DNA of 64,000 bases from Eopsaltria australis (lineage: Eukaryota; Chordata; Aves; Passeriformes; Petroicidae): assembly GCA_034509425.1 (NCBI GenBank), contig JAVTVJ010000962.1, positions 124,001 through 188,000 on the forward strand. The letters run 5' to 3'. Position 1 is the first letter of the stretch. The number at the start of each line of letters is the position of its first letter. Shown one piece after another: positions 51,001 through 63,000 of the stretch. The translations under genes were made by a program, and so were the position numbers. Under the pieces are notes generated by a model. It was not told the DNA's origin. It searched no databases and was given only the letters and a program-made list of their open reading frames with translations.

Positions 51001-54000
51001 TCCAATGTATGTGAACTCAGATCTTTGCATACACCCTTTATTATAAACCCAGCTAATTTTTAGAGTAGGAATAGTCCTTTGTGCTGTTGTTCCAGATTTA
51101 TTTCAAGTACTAGAATTTGGATGAATTTAAGAGAATACCTTAGAGGAACAGCCCAAAATTCTTAAAAATAATTCAGAAGTAAAAATGAGTAATATTTAGA
51201 TTTCTAATTTCAAGTCCATCCCTTAATCCTTTGCCCTCTTGTACAACCTCCTGTGTTGGTGCACTGGGTGTTTCATAGACAAAAATTCCAGTAACTGTAC
51301 AGAAATTAATTTTCTAATCTACCAGAGCTTCCATTGCATTTGTATTCTATGTGGTATTTCAGAAGGCTTCATTCTGCTACAATTTTATGGAGGCAAGAAA
51401 TACAAGACTTGTATCTTACAGTTTGGATGATTTTGGCCATATTCTTTTGGAAACTTGCTGTATCTGCAAAGATTTTCTTCAACTCAATTAAAACTCTCCT
51501 CATGGAAAATACTCTATTTTTTAAATAGGCAAGAAGAAGGCACCCACAGACTTAATCATGAGTGCATTCCTCTTCAAAAATTGATAGGATTGATACTGTA
51601 ACTTTTATAGCAGAGTTGTACTTTAAAGTGGCTCTACAGTTTCATGTAGACATTGAAATAAAATGCAAATGTGGGCTGACCAAAGACTTACTGATAAGAT
51701 TTTAAGAGATGCCATTATTCTGTGCATGAGAAACACTTAAAATTATTTTGACTATGTAAAAACCTTCATAGAAACTAAGATTAAATGCTCTAGTGTTGTG
51801 TTCATGCAGAGTTACTTCCAGTTTTCAGCAAACATGAGCTTTCTCCTTTGTCCACATCTGGGGTGGTTTGAAAAGATTCAAGGTGCATCCTCTTTTCAGT
51901 TATGTTGTTGCTAGTGAAATATATTGCACAAGCACACAGTTTGAACTTTTTTTTTTCTCTTTAGTATTTGCCTCTCATTTTCTGTTACATCTTCTTCCTG
52001 TGATAATGATAAGACATAGTAGTATGATTTTATCCTGAAACAAATCTGATGTGACAATGTATTTGGTGATTATAGGATGATGGGGACCAGACAGCAAGCG
52101 TTGAAGAACTAGAGAAGCAGATTGAAAAACTGACAAAGGTGAGAGATCATTACTCCTTTTTTCTACTACAAATGTGATCACTGGGTGTCATAAGTTAATA
52201 TATTAAACATAATTTTCAATGTTCCAACTTAATACAAATTGAAATAAGTATCTACTCCTGTTTTGTGAATGTATAAATGATGCTCCAGTTCATGACACCT
52301 GAACTGTGAGTTCAGTCTGGTGGCATTAAGTGGAGGTCACTCAAAAGGCAGTTAATAGTAGCAGTTGATAATATATTTGCTCTTCTGAGAATAAAAGGTA
52401 ATGTAATTTTTATCCAGATCTACTTCTTATATTCCTGTTTGTTGATCTTAGAAAGTGATAACAAATTTTGTATATGAGAAGCAATGGCTTCAGTTAAGCA
52501 ATGGATTGTGGTTCTCGTGTCCTCCTTTCCATACTGATTTCTGCAGTTGTGCTCCAAGCTAATACAGAGTTGTCTGGGTTTCACATTTTGAAAGAAGCAG
52601 CAGTAGAACAGGAAGAGAAGTGTAAATGAGAAAGATGTAATGCTGTAATTAGGGGTACTCATGGCCCATATTTTTATTGTTCCTATTAGAAAATTTGTCA
52701 TTTAAGACTTTATGTGTTGGTTTCTCTCATGTTCCAAATTGCAGTAAATTAGCAGTCCAGGATTCCACCTGCCTCTCAACAATGTCTATTTAGCAGAGCA
52801 AGAACTAAATAAACAAACTGAAGTTCTTGTTGATCCCCCTCAAAGAGCCATGTTATGTTCAAAGACAGAGTTAGTTTTTGTGTATTGTTGTTCTTTTATG
52901 AACAGTTAAAATACTTCATTAGTCTCCCATCAGCAGTTGCACTACCATCTATCTTCAGGGCTCTGTTTACCATTTGCTGATGTTGTGTAATTGTTAGGAT
53001 TTTAGCTGTTCTTGTGCAATGAAATCTTTGATCCACTGCTTTTTGAGAGTCAGGGATAAAAAGACAGGGTTCACTATTGCAGTGTGTTTTTAGAGTAAAA
53101 CTGATAAACCTAGGCTGAACCAGGGAGTGCTTTAATTGATTTTTTTTTTTTTTTGGAAGGAAGCTTTGTAAGTAAAATCAAGGCAGCGATTGTCAGTAGA
53201 GTATCACAACACACAGACACACCACCATGCCAAATCTTTGAGAGGGCCTCCTTGTCTGACCCTTGAACTTCTGTTCAGTGTGGCAGCCAGCTGTTTTCTG
53301 TAATAATGATGTTTTTCCCCCCACTGATTCATAATGCTCTTCCTTTTTTAAATAGCAACAAAGCCAGTACAGAAAGAAGTTATTTGAAGCTTCGCACTGT
53401 TTGCGTTCCATGATGTTTGGTCAGGACCGTTACAGGCGCCGGTACTGGATCCTGCCCCAGTGTGGTGGTATTTTTGTAGAAGGCATGGAAAGTGGTGAAG
53501 GTAAGAGCCGTAAGGGAATGGTGACACACAAGGCCAAGACATGCTGCCTGTCTCCAGAGGCACTGGCTTTGTGCAGCAAGGTCTTCACCCTCAGCCTGAT
53601 GCTCAACAGGCTGCTGTCAATAGAGCCCTCTCCTCATGTGGTTCTCTGGTATCTCTTTCTGGTTATGAAAGATCAGGTAATACCTTTCAAAACCAAGATT
53701 GGTATTTTGGAAGTATTCAGTTGTTATACTTCTACATGTTATGCTTTTTTCTATTTACCTACTTGGAAAGTTTTTTGACGCTTTCTGAACTATTTCACCG
53801 TTCGCTATGGTAGTGACCTCTGTGAAAATTAGGAGGACCATAGAATGCAAAAAAAAATTTTCATCCTCAGTTGTTACGTTTTCTGCAAATGCACAGACTG
53901 TTCTGTACATGAAGATATGATGGATGTCTGCAAACATATGACAATTATTTTCATGCAGTGAAGTACCTTGTTTTCTAATCAACCACATGATTTAGTGTCT

Positions 54001-57000
54001 GTATTTTAGCAATTGATCTTTCTTTAACCAGCAATTGCTGAAATTACTTCACTAAAATTAAAATACAAGTTTGGAGTTGTGACAGTTGTATTTTAACTGT
54101 AGTTGAATTTTTTCCCACGCTTTTAATTGGATAGATGCAGAAATTATGTATTAATCTGACTTTTTTTGGTATTAGAATTTTTAAACATAAATCTTAATTT
54201 TGGCCATAGAAAAATCCTTTCTAATTTTCATATAGATGAACCAAAACCTCATTACTCTCACATTTTTTCCATAAAAAAAATAACAACAAAAAATACGATG
54301 CTCATCAGACTTGCATGATCTCATGAGAATTGCATCATTCTAGAGAGCTGTTTAATTAACTGTAACAGTATGGCATAGTAGGAAATTTAAGCTTGGTTTT
54401 GGGTCCAAAAATAAGCCACAAAACTTCCCTAAATGTAATCTTGTTCAAGTTACCTTTCTAAAATGGGTAGCATAAAAAGTACTTTCCTCTCTGTCTCCTA
54501 CTCCACATTAACTTCTGCTCTGTGTTAGGTATGGTTTTGCACATGAGTAGCGGCATACAGAATATGCTGCTTGCATTTCTTTGCTTTGCTGTATGTCATT
54601 ATATTTTAACCAGATGAATCCCCAAATGCTTTGGAAATGGTGCACAAAGAAAATAATTTACCTACCCTTACCTGTCTTAAAATGGGAAAAAACCCCACAC
54701 AAAAGTTTTAGCCAAAAGGTGTAGGGCAAACCTCTGTTTTTTAATGTTGTCTTAAAGAAAGTTTAATCTCCCTGAAAAGGAAAACAGATGTGTTCTTAAA
54801 TTCTCACCTACCTCCTCTTCCCCTCAGCTCTTAGTTTGCCCTATGTCGGTAAATTCTACAGTTTCTGTTTCTAACTCCTTTACCTAAACCTGGGAAATAT
54901 GAGGCATAAAGTGCTGAATGATCTGTCCATTTAAACAATACTTCTCCATCCCTTTTGTACAGCCATTTTCATGCTTATACTGATACTTGAATTGTTTATA
55001 TCTTGATGCAGATCATAAGTGTGAACACATTTTGAAGTTTTAATAGGAGGGGGTGTAGTTTTCTTTGTAGAAATTACAGTTTTTCAGGAGCAGGTAAATA
55101 TTTGTAGATGTGCCTGCCATGAACTGTAAGCCACGTGTTTATTTGTGACTGCAATATCTGATGAACATAAAATAAGGAGTTGGATTTTCTACCTCCTTCC
55201 CCTTATGCTAAGAGTTCTCTATTTAAAACCATTTTATACTTTTAAAGACTTTTTGTCTGAGTTGACAGTCAGTATAAGGGTAGAAGAGAAATGGTTAAGA
55301 AAGACTAGTAGTGCAAAGAAGACAAAAAATGTTCTTTCTTTTTGTAAAAGGTAGATCTTCAGATCTTCTGCACCTCCTGTGTTTGAAGAAACCTTTTTTT
55401 TTATCAGCTTCTGCTTGCTGTACTTTAAATTGCTTAGATGTTAGCTGTCTGCTTCATTGTATGGAGAGTTCCAATCATCGTGCTGGGTGGCTCTTGAAAG
55501 AGTATTAGACTTCACAGACTGTTGATATTGTTTCACAGTCAAAGTTGTTAACGATTTGTATTGAAAGAAGTAAAATGTTTAATATTATTTCAGTATTTGG
55601 GGATTATTTGATTTTGTAACAGGATTTTTGGTTCTCCATTTTTTAGTTGGCTGTGTGTTTAATGAAACGATCAATTGCAAAAATAAACTTAAGGCTGTAA
55701 ACATTGCACTCCCTTGGTATCACAAGAGGTTTCTCGATGAGGTGTGCGGAGTCTTGCAAAAAGAAAGCTGGCAAAAATTTGTCCCTTTCAGAGACTTGGT
55801 ACTGGCAAACCGCTTCAGATGTGTGAATCTGGTAGCATGTTAGCCATGTTGAGGTGATTTTTCCTTGAGATGTTTAGTAGTGTTTAAATCTGTATGCCTA
55901 GAAACTTGTTTCCTTCTGCAAAGTGCACTGTAAAGTGAGCAGGGATTTCATTAACAGCAGCAACAATAGCAAATACATGAGAATCTAACATGTGTTGAAC
56001 CAAAAATGAAGTAATTTTAAATTCAAACTATGATTATAAAAACTTGGTAAAATAGTTGATCTGTTATAGGTAAGTTGTGCTTCTTGTACCTTTTTAGGTC
56101 TAGAAGAAATTGCAAAAGAAAAAGAGAAGTTGAAAAAGGAAGAAAGTATGTATATCAAAGAAGAAGAATTTGAAACAGAAGAAAAATTACATTGCTTAGC
56201 TGCAAGTCACTGTGAGCAAAAGGAAAATCTGAAAGAAAAGGACAGCACTAACCTGTTTTTACAAAAGCCTGGATCATTTTCAAAATTAAGCAAACTGTTA
56301 GAGGTAGCAAAAATGCCACCTGAGTCTGACACTATGTCCCCAAAACCTAATGGCAGTGCAGCAAATGGCTGCACATTATCTTACCCAAGCAATCCAAAAA
56401 ACTCGCTCTGCAGTCTGCAGCCCCCTGCATCACAAAACTCCATCGAGAAGTCTGATTCTAATAATCTTTTCAGTCCTAATGCCAGTGGGACAGGAAAGTT
56501 TTACAGTTCTCCACTAATTCCAAATGATCAGTTGCTAAAGACTCTTACTGAGAAGAGCAGGCAGTGGTTCAGCTTGTTACCACGGGTGCCCTGCGATGAC
56601 ACCTCGGTGACCCACGTGGACACACCAGCTCCTGCAGCTCCACTCACTCCTCAGTCACATCCACCATCAAAGTCACCATCACCTGTTCCATCTCCTCTCG
56701 TGGGCTCAACCTCTGCACAGAATCCCATGGGATTAAGTCCTTTTGCATTGTCACCGCTGCAGGTAAATAAATTAATTTTTTAATAGCTTGAATTTGCAGA
56801 ACTTTTGGGGCAGGATGTCTGTTTATACAAATTATTTTGTAATCATTATATAATTATTTTGTATCATTGTCATTTGTAACCATTATATCTGCATTTATTT
56901 TTTTTTCTGTTTCTAAATGTTAGTAACTAAGTATAGAATTTTTATAATACTAGATCATGATGTTTCAAGTAAGCCAATGTATGATATTTTGTACACATAT

Positions 57001-60000
57001 TTCAGTAATTAATTTGGCTTTTAGGGTGTTGGCTACTGGTATTAAATGAAAAGCAAGTAAATAACTAGTTTTTGGAAGTGTAACACACCAAACTCTACCT
57101 TTAGAATCTATTGTTTTTTGGCATTAACCAGGTCCTAATAAGAAGTATTGCATGTCAGTGTTATATTAGTTTTTCTGAAACCAACTGAAGTACTGAGTAA
57201 AGGCTTTCTTTGTGTTTTGATGATTGTTTGACAAATAGCATCGTAATCATAATTCAGGTTTCTTGGTTATAGTAATGGTAGTTGTGCTCTGTAGCAGATG
57301 AAGACAGGACTGCCTGTAATGGGACTTCAGTTTTGTGGATGGCCTACAGGAGTTCTTACTTCAAATGCTGCATTTCCATCTCCTTTACCTGCTCTTGGAT
57401 CAGGACTGGGATTATCAGAAGTGAACAGTAACTCATTCTTGGCATCTAGTGTTCCTGCAAGTAAAAGTGAATCACCAGCACTACAAGCTGAGAAAATAGC
57501 TTCTGCCCCTTCTACAGCAGCTGAAGTAGCCAAGCCTGTAGATTATTCTAACCCAAAGCCTATACCAGAAGGTAAGTGTAATGCAACAATAAGATGATAA
57601 TTTCTGCAGTGCCTCCATCATGTTACAGCTATTTTTTAAAATAATTTGCCTATTGATTTTCTAATCTGATCATGTGTGATCACATTAAAAAAGCACCTGC
57701 AAAGTGTTTTTATGCTTGTCTTGATTTAGAAATGCAGTATGGGTGGTGGAGGATTACTGATCCAGAGGACCTAAAATCTTTGCTTAAAGTGCTGCATCTC
57801 AGGGGAATAAGAGAAAAGGCCTTACAAAAGCAAATACAGAAACACATGGATTATATCACTCTGGCCTGCATCAAAAACAAAGATGGTATGTATTTGATAT
57901 TTATGTTACACATGGTGTTGGGGCACCAGACAACTGGTATAGAGCTCTTTGAGATGTATTTAGCAGGAGAGTTAAAGTAATGGTTGGAGAAAAAAGGTAA
58001 AGGTCTCCTTATCTGTAGTTGCCTTTTCACCAGCCTTCTTCTGGAAAGTTACTGGATTGGAGAAATACCATTTCATATAAATAGCTCTGGTAACTTTCTG
58101 AAGTTCTTTCTATCTGTGTAACACTTGGCCACTCCTTCCCCTTCTTGCCTTTAAATTGCAAGTATGAAAGCATACAGAATTTGTTGTCCATAAGAGTTCT
58201 TCTGCATTTGTCTGGAGTGACAGGTAAATCAGCTTGAATTTACCAGTGCAGATGTAATGCTAATTAAAATAATAAAAATGTGATTTTCAAATACAGTTAC
58301 AATTATTGATATCAATGAAAATGAAGATAACCAGGTAACTCGGGACGTTGTGGAAAACTGGTCAGTAGAAGAACAAGCAATGGAGATGGATCTTGCTATT
58401 CTTCAGCAGGTGGAAGATCTAGAGAGGAGAGTTGCATCAGCTAGTTTACAAGTTAAGGTAAAACTAATTTTCAGTAAAATGTCTCTTTAAAATAAGTGGT
58501 AAGAATTTAAAGCAGATAGCAGTCCTTGTGTATTGGTAAGTGCCTTCTTGTTCCATCCTAATTGCCTACAAATGAAACAAATGCACTGTGCAGTATCATG
58601 GAGATTTGTGTTTGAAGCATTTTATTGCAGTTCAGTCTTCAGCTGAAGATGCTGAAAACGGCAGTTCCTGGAGAGTGTTCTCCTACAGTGCAGTGCCGTG
58701 CACATTTTGTTAACTTTCTCTGAATGCAAAGACTGTATTTCATATAGACTGCTTAACTCTTGTGGGGTTTGTCACAGTTCTGTCTGGTGTGTGATTGTTA
58801 ATGCTTTCAGAAATGCCTACAAGTGCATCAGAATAATTTGTTTGAGTACTGTAGAGCCATGGAGAGCATGTAATGCTTATGAGTGTGATAGAGTTAAGAA
58901 TTCTCTGGATTCTGGAATTTTTCCAAGGTGGGTGTAAGGTTATCAAATTGCGTATGTTTGGTTATAGTACAGGTGCAGTGTTTGGGATGTAGTTTTTTGC
59001 ATGGGATGGATGTTATTTTCCTGTGTCCTGATACTGCCTCCTGAGCCTGCTGAACAGGCAGACCTGTTCTGGTGTTTCGACCAATAGAACAGGATACTTC
59101 ACAAGGGGATAAGAATGCAGACCGTTGCAGAAAGGTCCCTTCAGAAAGTCTGGTAATGTTTTTATTTCTTGATTAATTATTTTAGTTCTCTGGATATTTT
59201 GGAAAATGTCTCTACAGATGGATTACAAGTAACCAAGATCTACTGGAAACAACGCTTCAATTACTTAGTTTGATTCCGTAAAGCAGTTCCTCTGTTTACC
59301 CACTGTGTTAACAGCAACCAGTAAATGCCCAAACCTTTCTATTGACATAGGGTTGGCTGTGTCCTGAACCTGCATCAGAGAGAGACGACTTGGTATATCG
59401 TGAACATAAGTCAATTACTAGATTGCACAAGAAGCACGATGGAGATTGTGCTGGAGGCGGAGAAGGCAATGCCAGCTCTCTAGAGCGGAGGAGTGACAAC
59501 CCTCTAGATATAGCTGTAACCAGGCTCGCTGACTTGGAGCGGAACATAGAGCGAAGGTATCTGAAGAGCCCCTTAAGTACCACCATTCAGATCAAACTGG
59601 ATAATGTGGGCACAGTTACTGTCCCTGCTCCTGCACCATCTATTAGTGGTGATGGTGACGGGTAGGTTATTGAGATTAACTTGAAAAATTATTGTGCTTC
59701 TTTGCTAATTGGAGCCTATTTTCTTATTGCCTGTTATCTATGTACTTTCTTGTATGTCTGTGATCCATATGGATCATGTTATTCTGCATGGTGCTTTGTA
59801 AAGATTTTTTTTGTTACGTTTGTTAATAATCTTGCGAAGTTATCTTACATTTAACTGGTTGTGACTAAGCTTTGAGGCACGTAGCCACAGTCTGTGCACT
59901 ACATGAAATTTAGTTGCTTAAACCTTATACTTATTGGCTGTGTACGTTTTGTCATTGCTTGGCTTTCAATGTGATAATGATTGTTCCACATTTAAAGATG

Positions 60001-63000
60001 AGCAAATATGGGTGTGACCTACCTAACTTGCCTGTATTTTAATGCAGAACTGAAGAGGATATTGCTCCAGGGCTAAGGGTGTGGAGAAGGGCATTGTCAG
60101 AAGCGCGCAGTGCTGCCCAGGTAGCTCTATGCATTCAGCAGTTACAGAAATCAATAGCATGGGAAAAATCCATTATGAAAGTTGTAAGTATCTAAACTGT
60201 TTTTGCTATATCCTATTTTCCAACTTCCGGCATTTTAGGTTGAATAATGCATTTCTTATTACTTGACGTAAAACCTCATACAGTTAAACTGTACATTGTG
60301 CATAGATGAATAAGCCTAATGGAAAAGATTGTCTCTTGCTTGCCAAATTCAGCATCCCAAACTTGCTAAGATAGAAAGCTCTTGTAAATGATTACGTTAT
60401 GTAAGATGGTAGTTATTCTTTGATGATGACATCAAGTTAAAAGTCATCTTGCTCTATCTGATGAAAGATACTCTTTCTAATGGAGTGTTTCTAACCTCAC
60501 CTGTGACACTAGTTTTACAGAGGTTCAACATCATTTATCCTTCATTAAGGATTTCATTTTTCAGAAAGTTGAGATGTTCCAAATCTGCAGCTTCTTTGCA
60601 TGCAGAGTTCTCACAACTGAACATACAAAATTAGGCAAGTGTGTGAGCAGACAAGCTGGAATACCTGTTTCCTTGTACACTCAACAAGTCAATCTGTGTC
60701 AACTACATATACAAAAAAAGCATGTGAAAGGGATATGTCAAAATTTGCACAGACCTCTGAACCTCAAATTCCTGAAAACAAAACCTGGTACTACAACAAT
60801 AGTGACTGTGATGTGATCGAGTATGACCAGTGTTGTGTAGTGGGCGGCAAAAGTGATTCTTCCATTTGTGGTCCTTTTCCTAATTTTTTAATATGTGTCA
60901 GTCCTGTACAGATTCTAATTACATCTGGACAATTAAAGGATGATTTAAATAAAAGCTGTAATGTCAGGCTGTACTTTTGAGTTTATATACCTGTTAGCTT
61001 AAAGCAGTATCTTTAGGGCAAAAAGCTTATGAATTCATTAGGAGCACCTGAAAAGGCATTGGAATGCTTCAAGATGAAGTCATTTATTATTCAGATAAAC
61101 ATATATTACTCTCCATTTGGTTTAAATATTCTCTGTATTTAATTACAACACGGTTAGAGCAGGGTGCTCATAATGGCAAGGTAATGGATTCGATCCCTCC
61201 ATGGGCCATTCACTTAAGAGGTGGACTCGATGATCCTTGTGGGTCCCTTCCAACTCAGAATATTCTGTGGTATTGATGCCTTTTTCCTGGTCTTAGGAAA
61301 TGAGAAACTAGACACGGTTAGAGGGTTGGGGGTTGTTTACCTCAGTATTTAATAGGATCCCATTCCATGCATTGCTTCACCCAGGTGACGCGCGTTGCAA
61401 TGTCCTCCCACCCCCCAATCGAGTATCCAATTAAAGACCTTACTCATTAGCATATCTAACTAGAGGGCCAGTAAGGGGCTGGAGTGGGCTAACTTCTAGT
61501 TTACAGAATCTGTCCTGCTAGAGGACCTCAAGTTCTTATGATAGTAGACTGTTTGGATTTCTAACTCTACAGTTTCTGGGGTGTTTAGTCTCCCGGCCTA
61601 CCGGACACCAAGAAACCAGGCTAAGTTATCAGACCTAAAGCATTACAAGTATGCATGCTAATACCTGTGGATACAGAGAACTGTGTAAAAAGTATATAGA
61701 AGAAAAAGCAAAAAATCCTTCCGGCATCAATATCAGTAAACATATATATTTGGTGAAAATATTTGGAGATTTTTTAAGTTCCTGAAAAAGGTATCTAGAA
61801 ATAAGGGATTAGCAAAATCACACAATGTATGTAAGAAAATTGACAGTCCTTTAGGTATTTTTAAGTTAGCATGAATTTTAGGAAGTTCTGGGATCATTTG
61901 TTTTACTTTACTGAACTTGTTCATGGTGACTCTTGGATAAGATCCTTACCAATTATTATTTGGAAATACTCCTGTAAAATTTAAATTTTCTTTATCAAGT
62001 AGCAATGTTCATATACAGTATGGGCATAAATGAAGAGAAGATTTCAGAGGTAGTATGTTTGGGCCAAGAGGTTTTGGTAGGTATACCTTTACTTCTTACA
62101 GACATTAATGAATTATAAAAAGTGCTCATCTTTTTTTGTGTTGTAGGGACACCTGTCTTATAATAAATGAATTGCTTTTCCAGCATGTTCCCCAAATGTA
62201 GCCTTTAAATTAGTTCCTTACATACTTCATATATTCTTCTATGGATGTGATCATTAGCATATTCTGATTGGAATAAAATGAAAGCGTTTTTGAGAGTGAA
62301 TTTGTGTGTTTGAAAGAGAAGGGTAATTTAGGTACCATTTATGGGTTTCAAATTTTAAAAATTGAATTAAATCCATTTTTCATGAATTACAGTACTGCCA
62401 AATTTGTCGAAAGGGAGACAATGAGGAACTGCTGCTCCTTTGTGATGGTTGTGATAAAGGCTGTCACACCTACTGCCACAGACCCAAGATCAGCACCATC
62501 CCAGATGGGGACTGGTTTTGTCCTGCCTGCATAGCAAAGGTAACACTTCTGTCAGAATGAAGGGACTGGACCAAGTGACTGGTTTATTATATGTGGTAGA
62601 GTTACAGGTTTACCAGTAACAGGTTCAGTGAAAATAATGGTCTGTGTGTTTTATGGGAGGCTCCCATTAAATTATGAGATTAGTAGTTCTATTTAACTTG
62701 TATTTCAGTGGTAGTAAAGGCTACAGTTTTATTTGTTCTAAACTGTGGACTTTCAAATGGAAGTAGGTACAGAATTTTCATGCTAATTCAATACCATAAT
62801 TTTTAATTTCTCTTTTAAAATTTATTCAGTGTTTCTGTTTCAAATTTCATCGTTAAGTGTTGACAGACCAATGTCTCAGGTTCTGTTTTAAAAGAAAAAG
62901 CAGAGAAAAAACTAAGTGAATTTTTTTTAGTATGTTTATATCAGTCATTTAGTAATGGACTAATGTTTGTCCAAAACCATGCCAACTTGGTTGTTAGGAG

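Larger units (their letters stand above)
60184..62392 (+). other. Intron 31 (2.2 kb) with a tRNA-derived SINE
   Basis: It carries a SINE (61149-61276) and an unclassified moderately GC-rich block (about 61300-61620), both listed. Frames at 60449-60980 were not recognised. Confidence 0.8.

Noticed and set aside
60639..60980. 113-codon + frame in intron 31
   Set aside because: No recognisable motif, no splice logic, and no similarity to known BAZ2B segments; likely chance.
61149..61210. tRNA-Ile gene
   Set aside because: The A-box side and acceptor 5' arm are incomplete, and the sequence runs straight into a CR1-type tail. It fits a SINE, not a functional tRNA.
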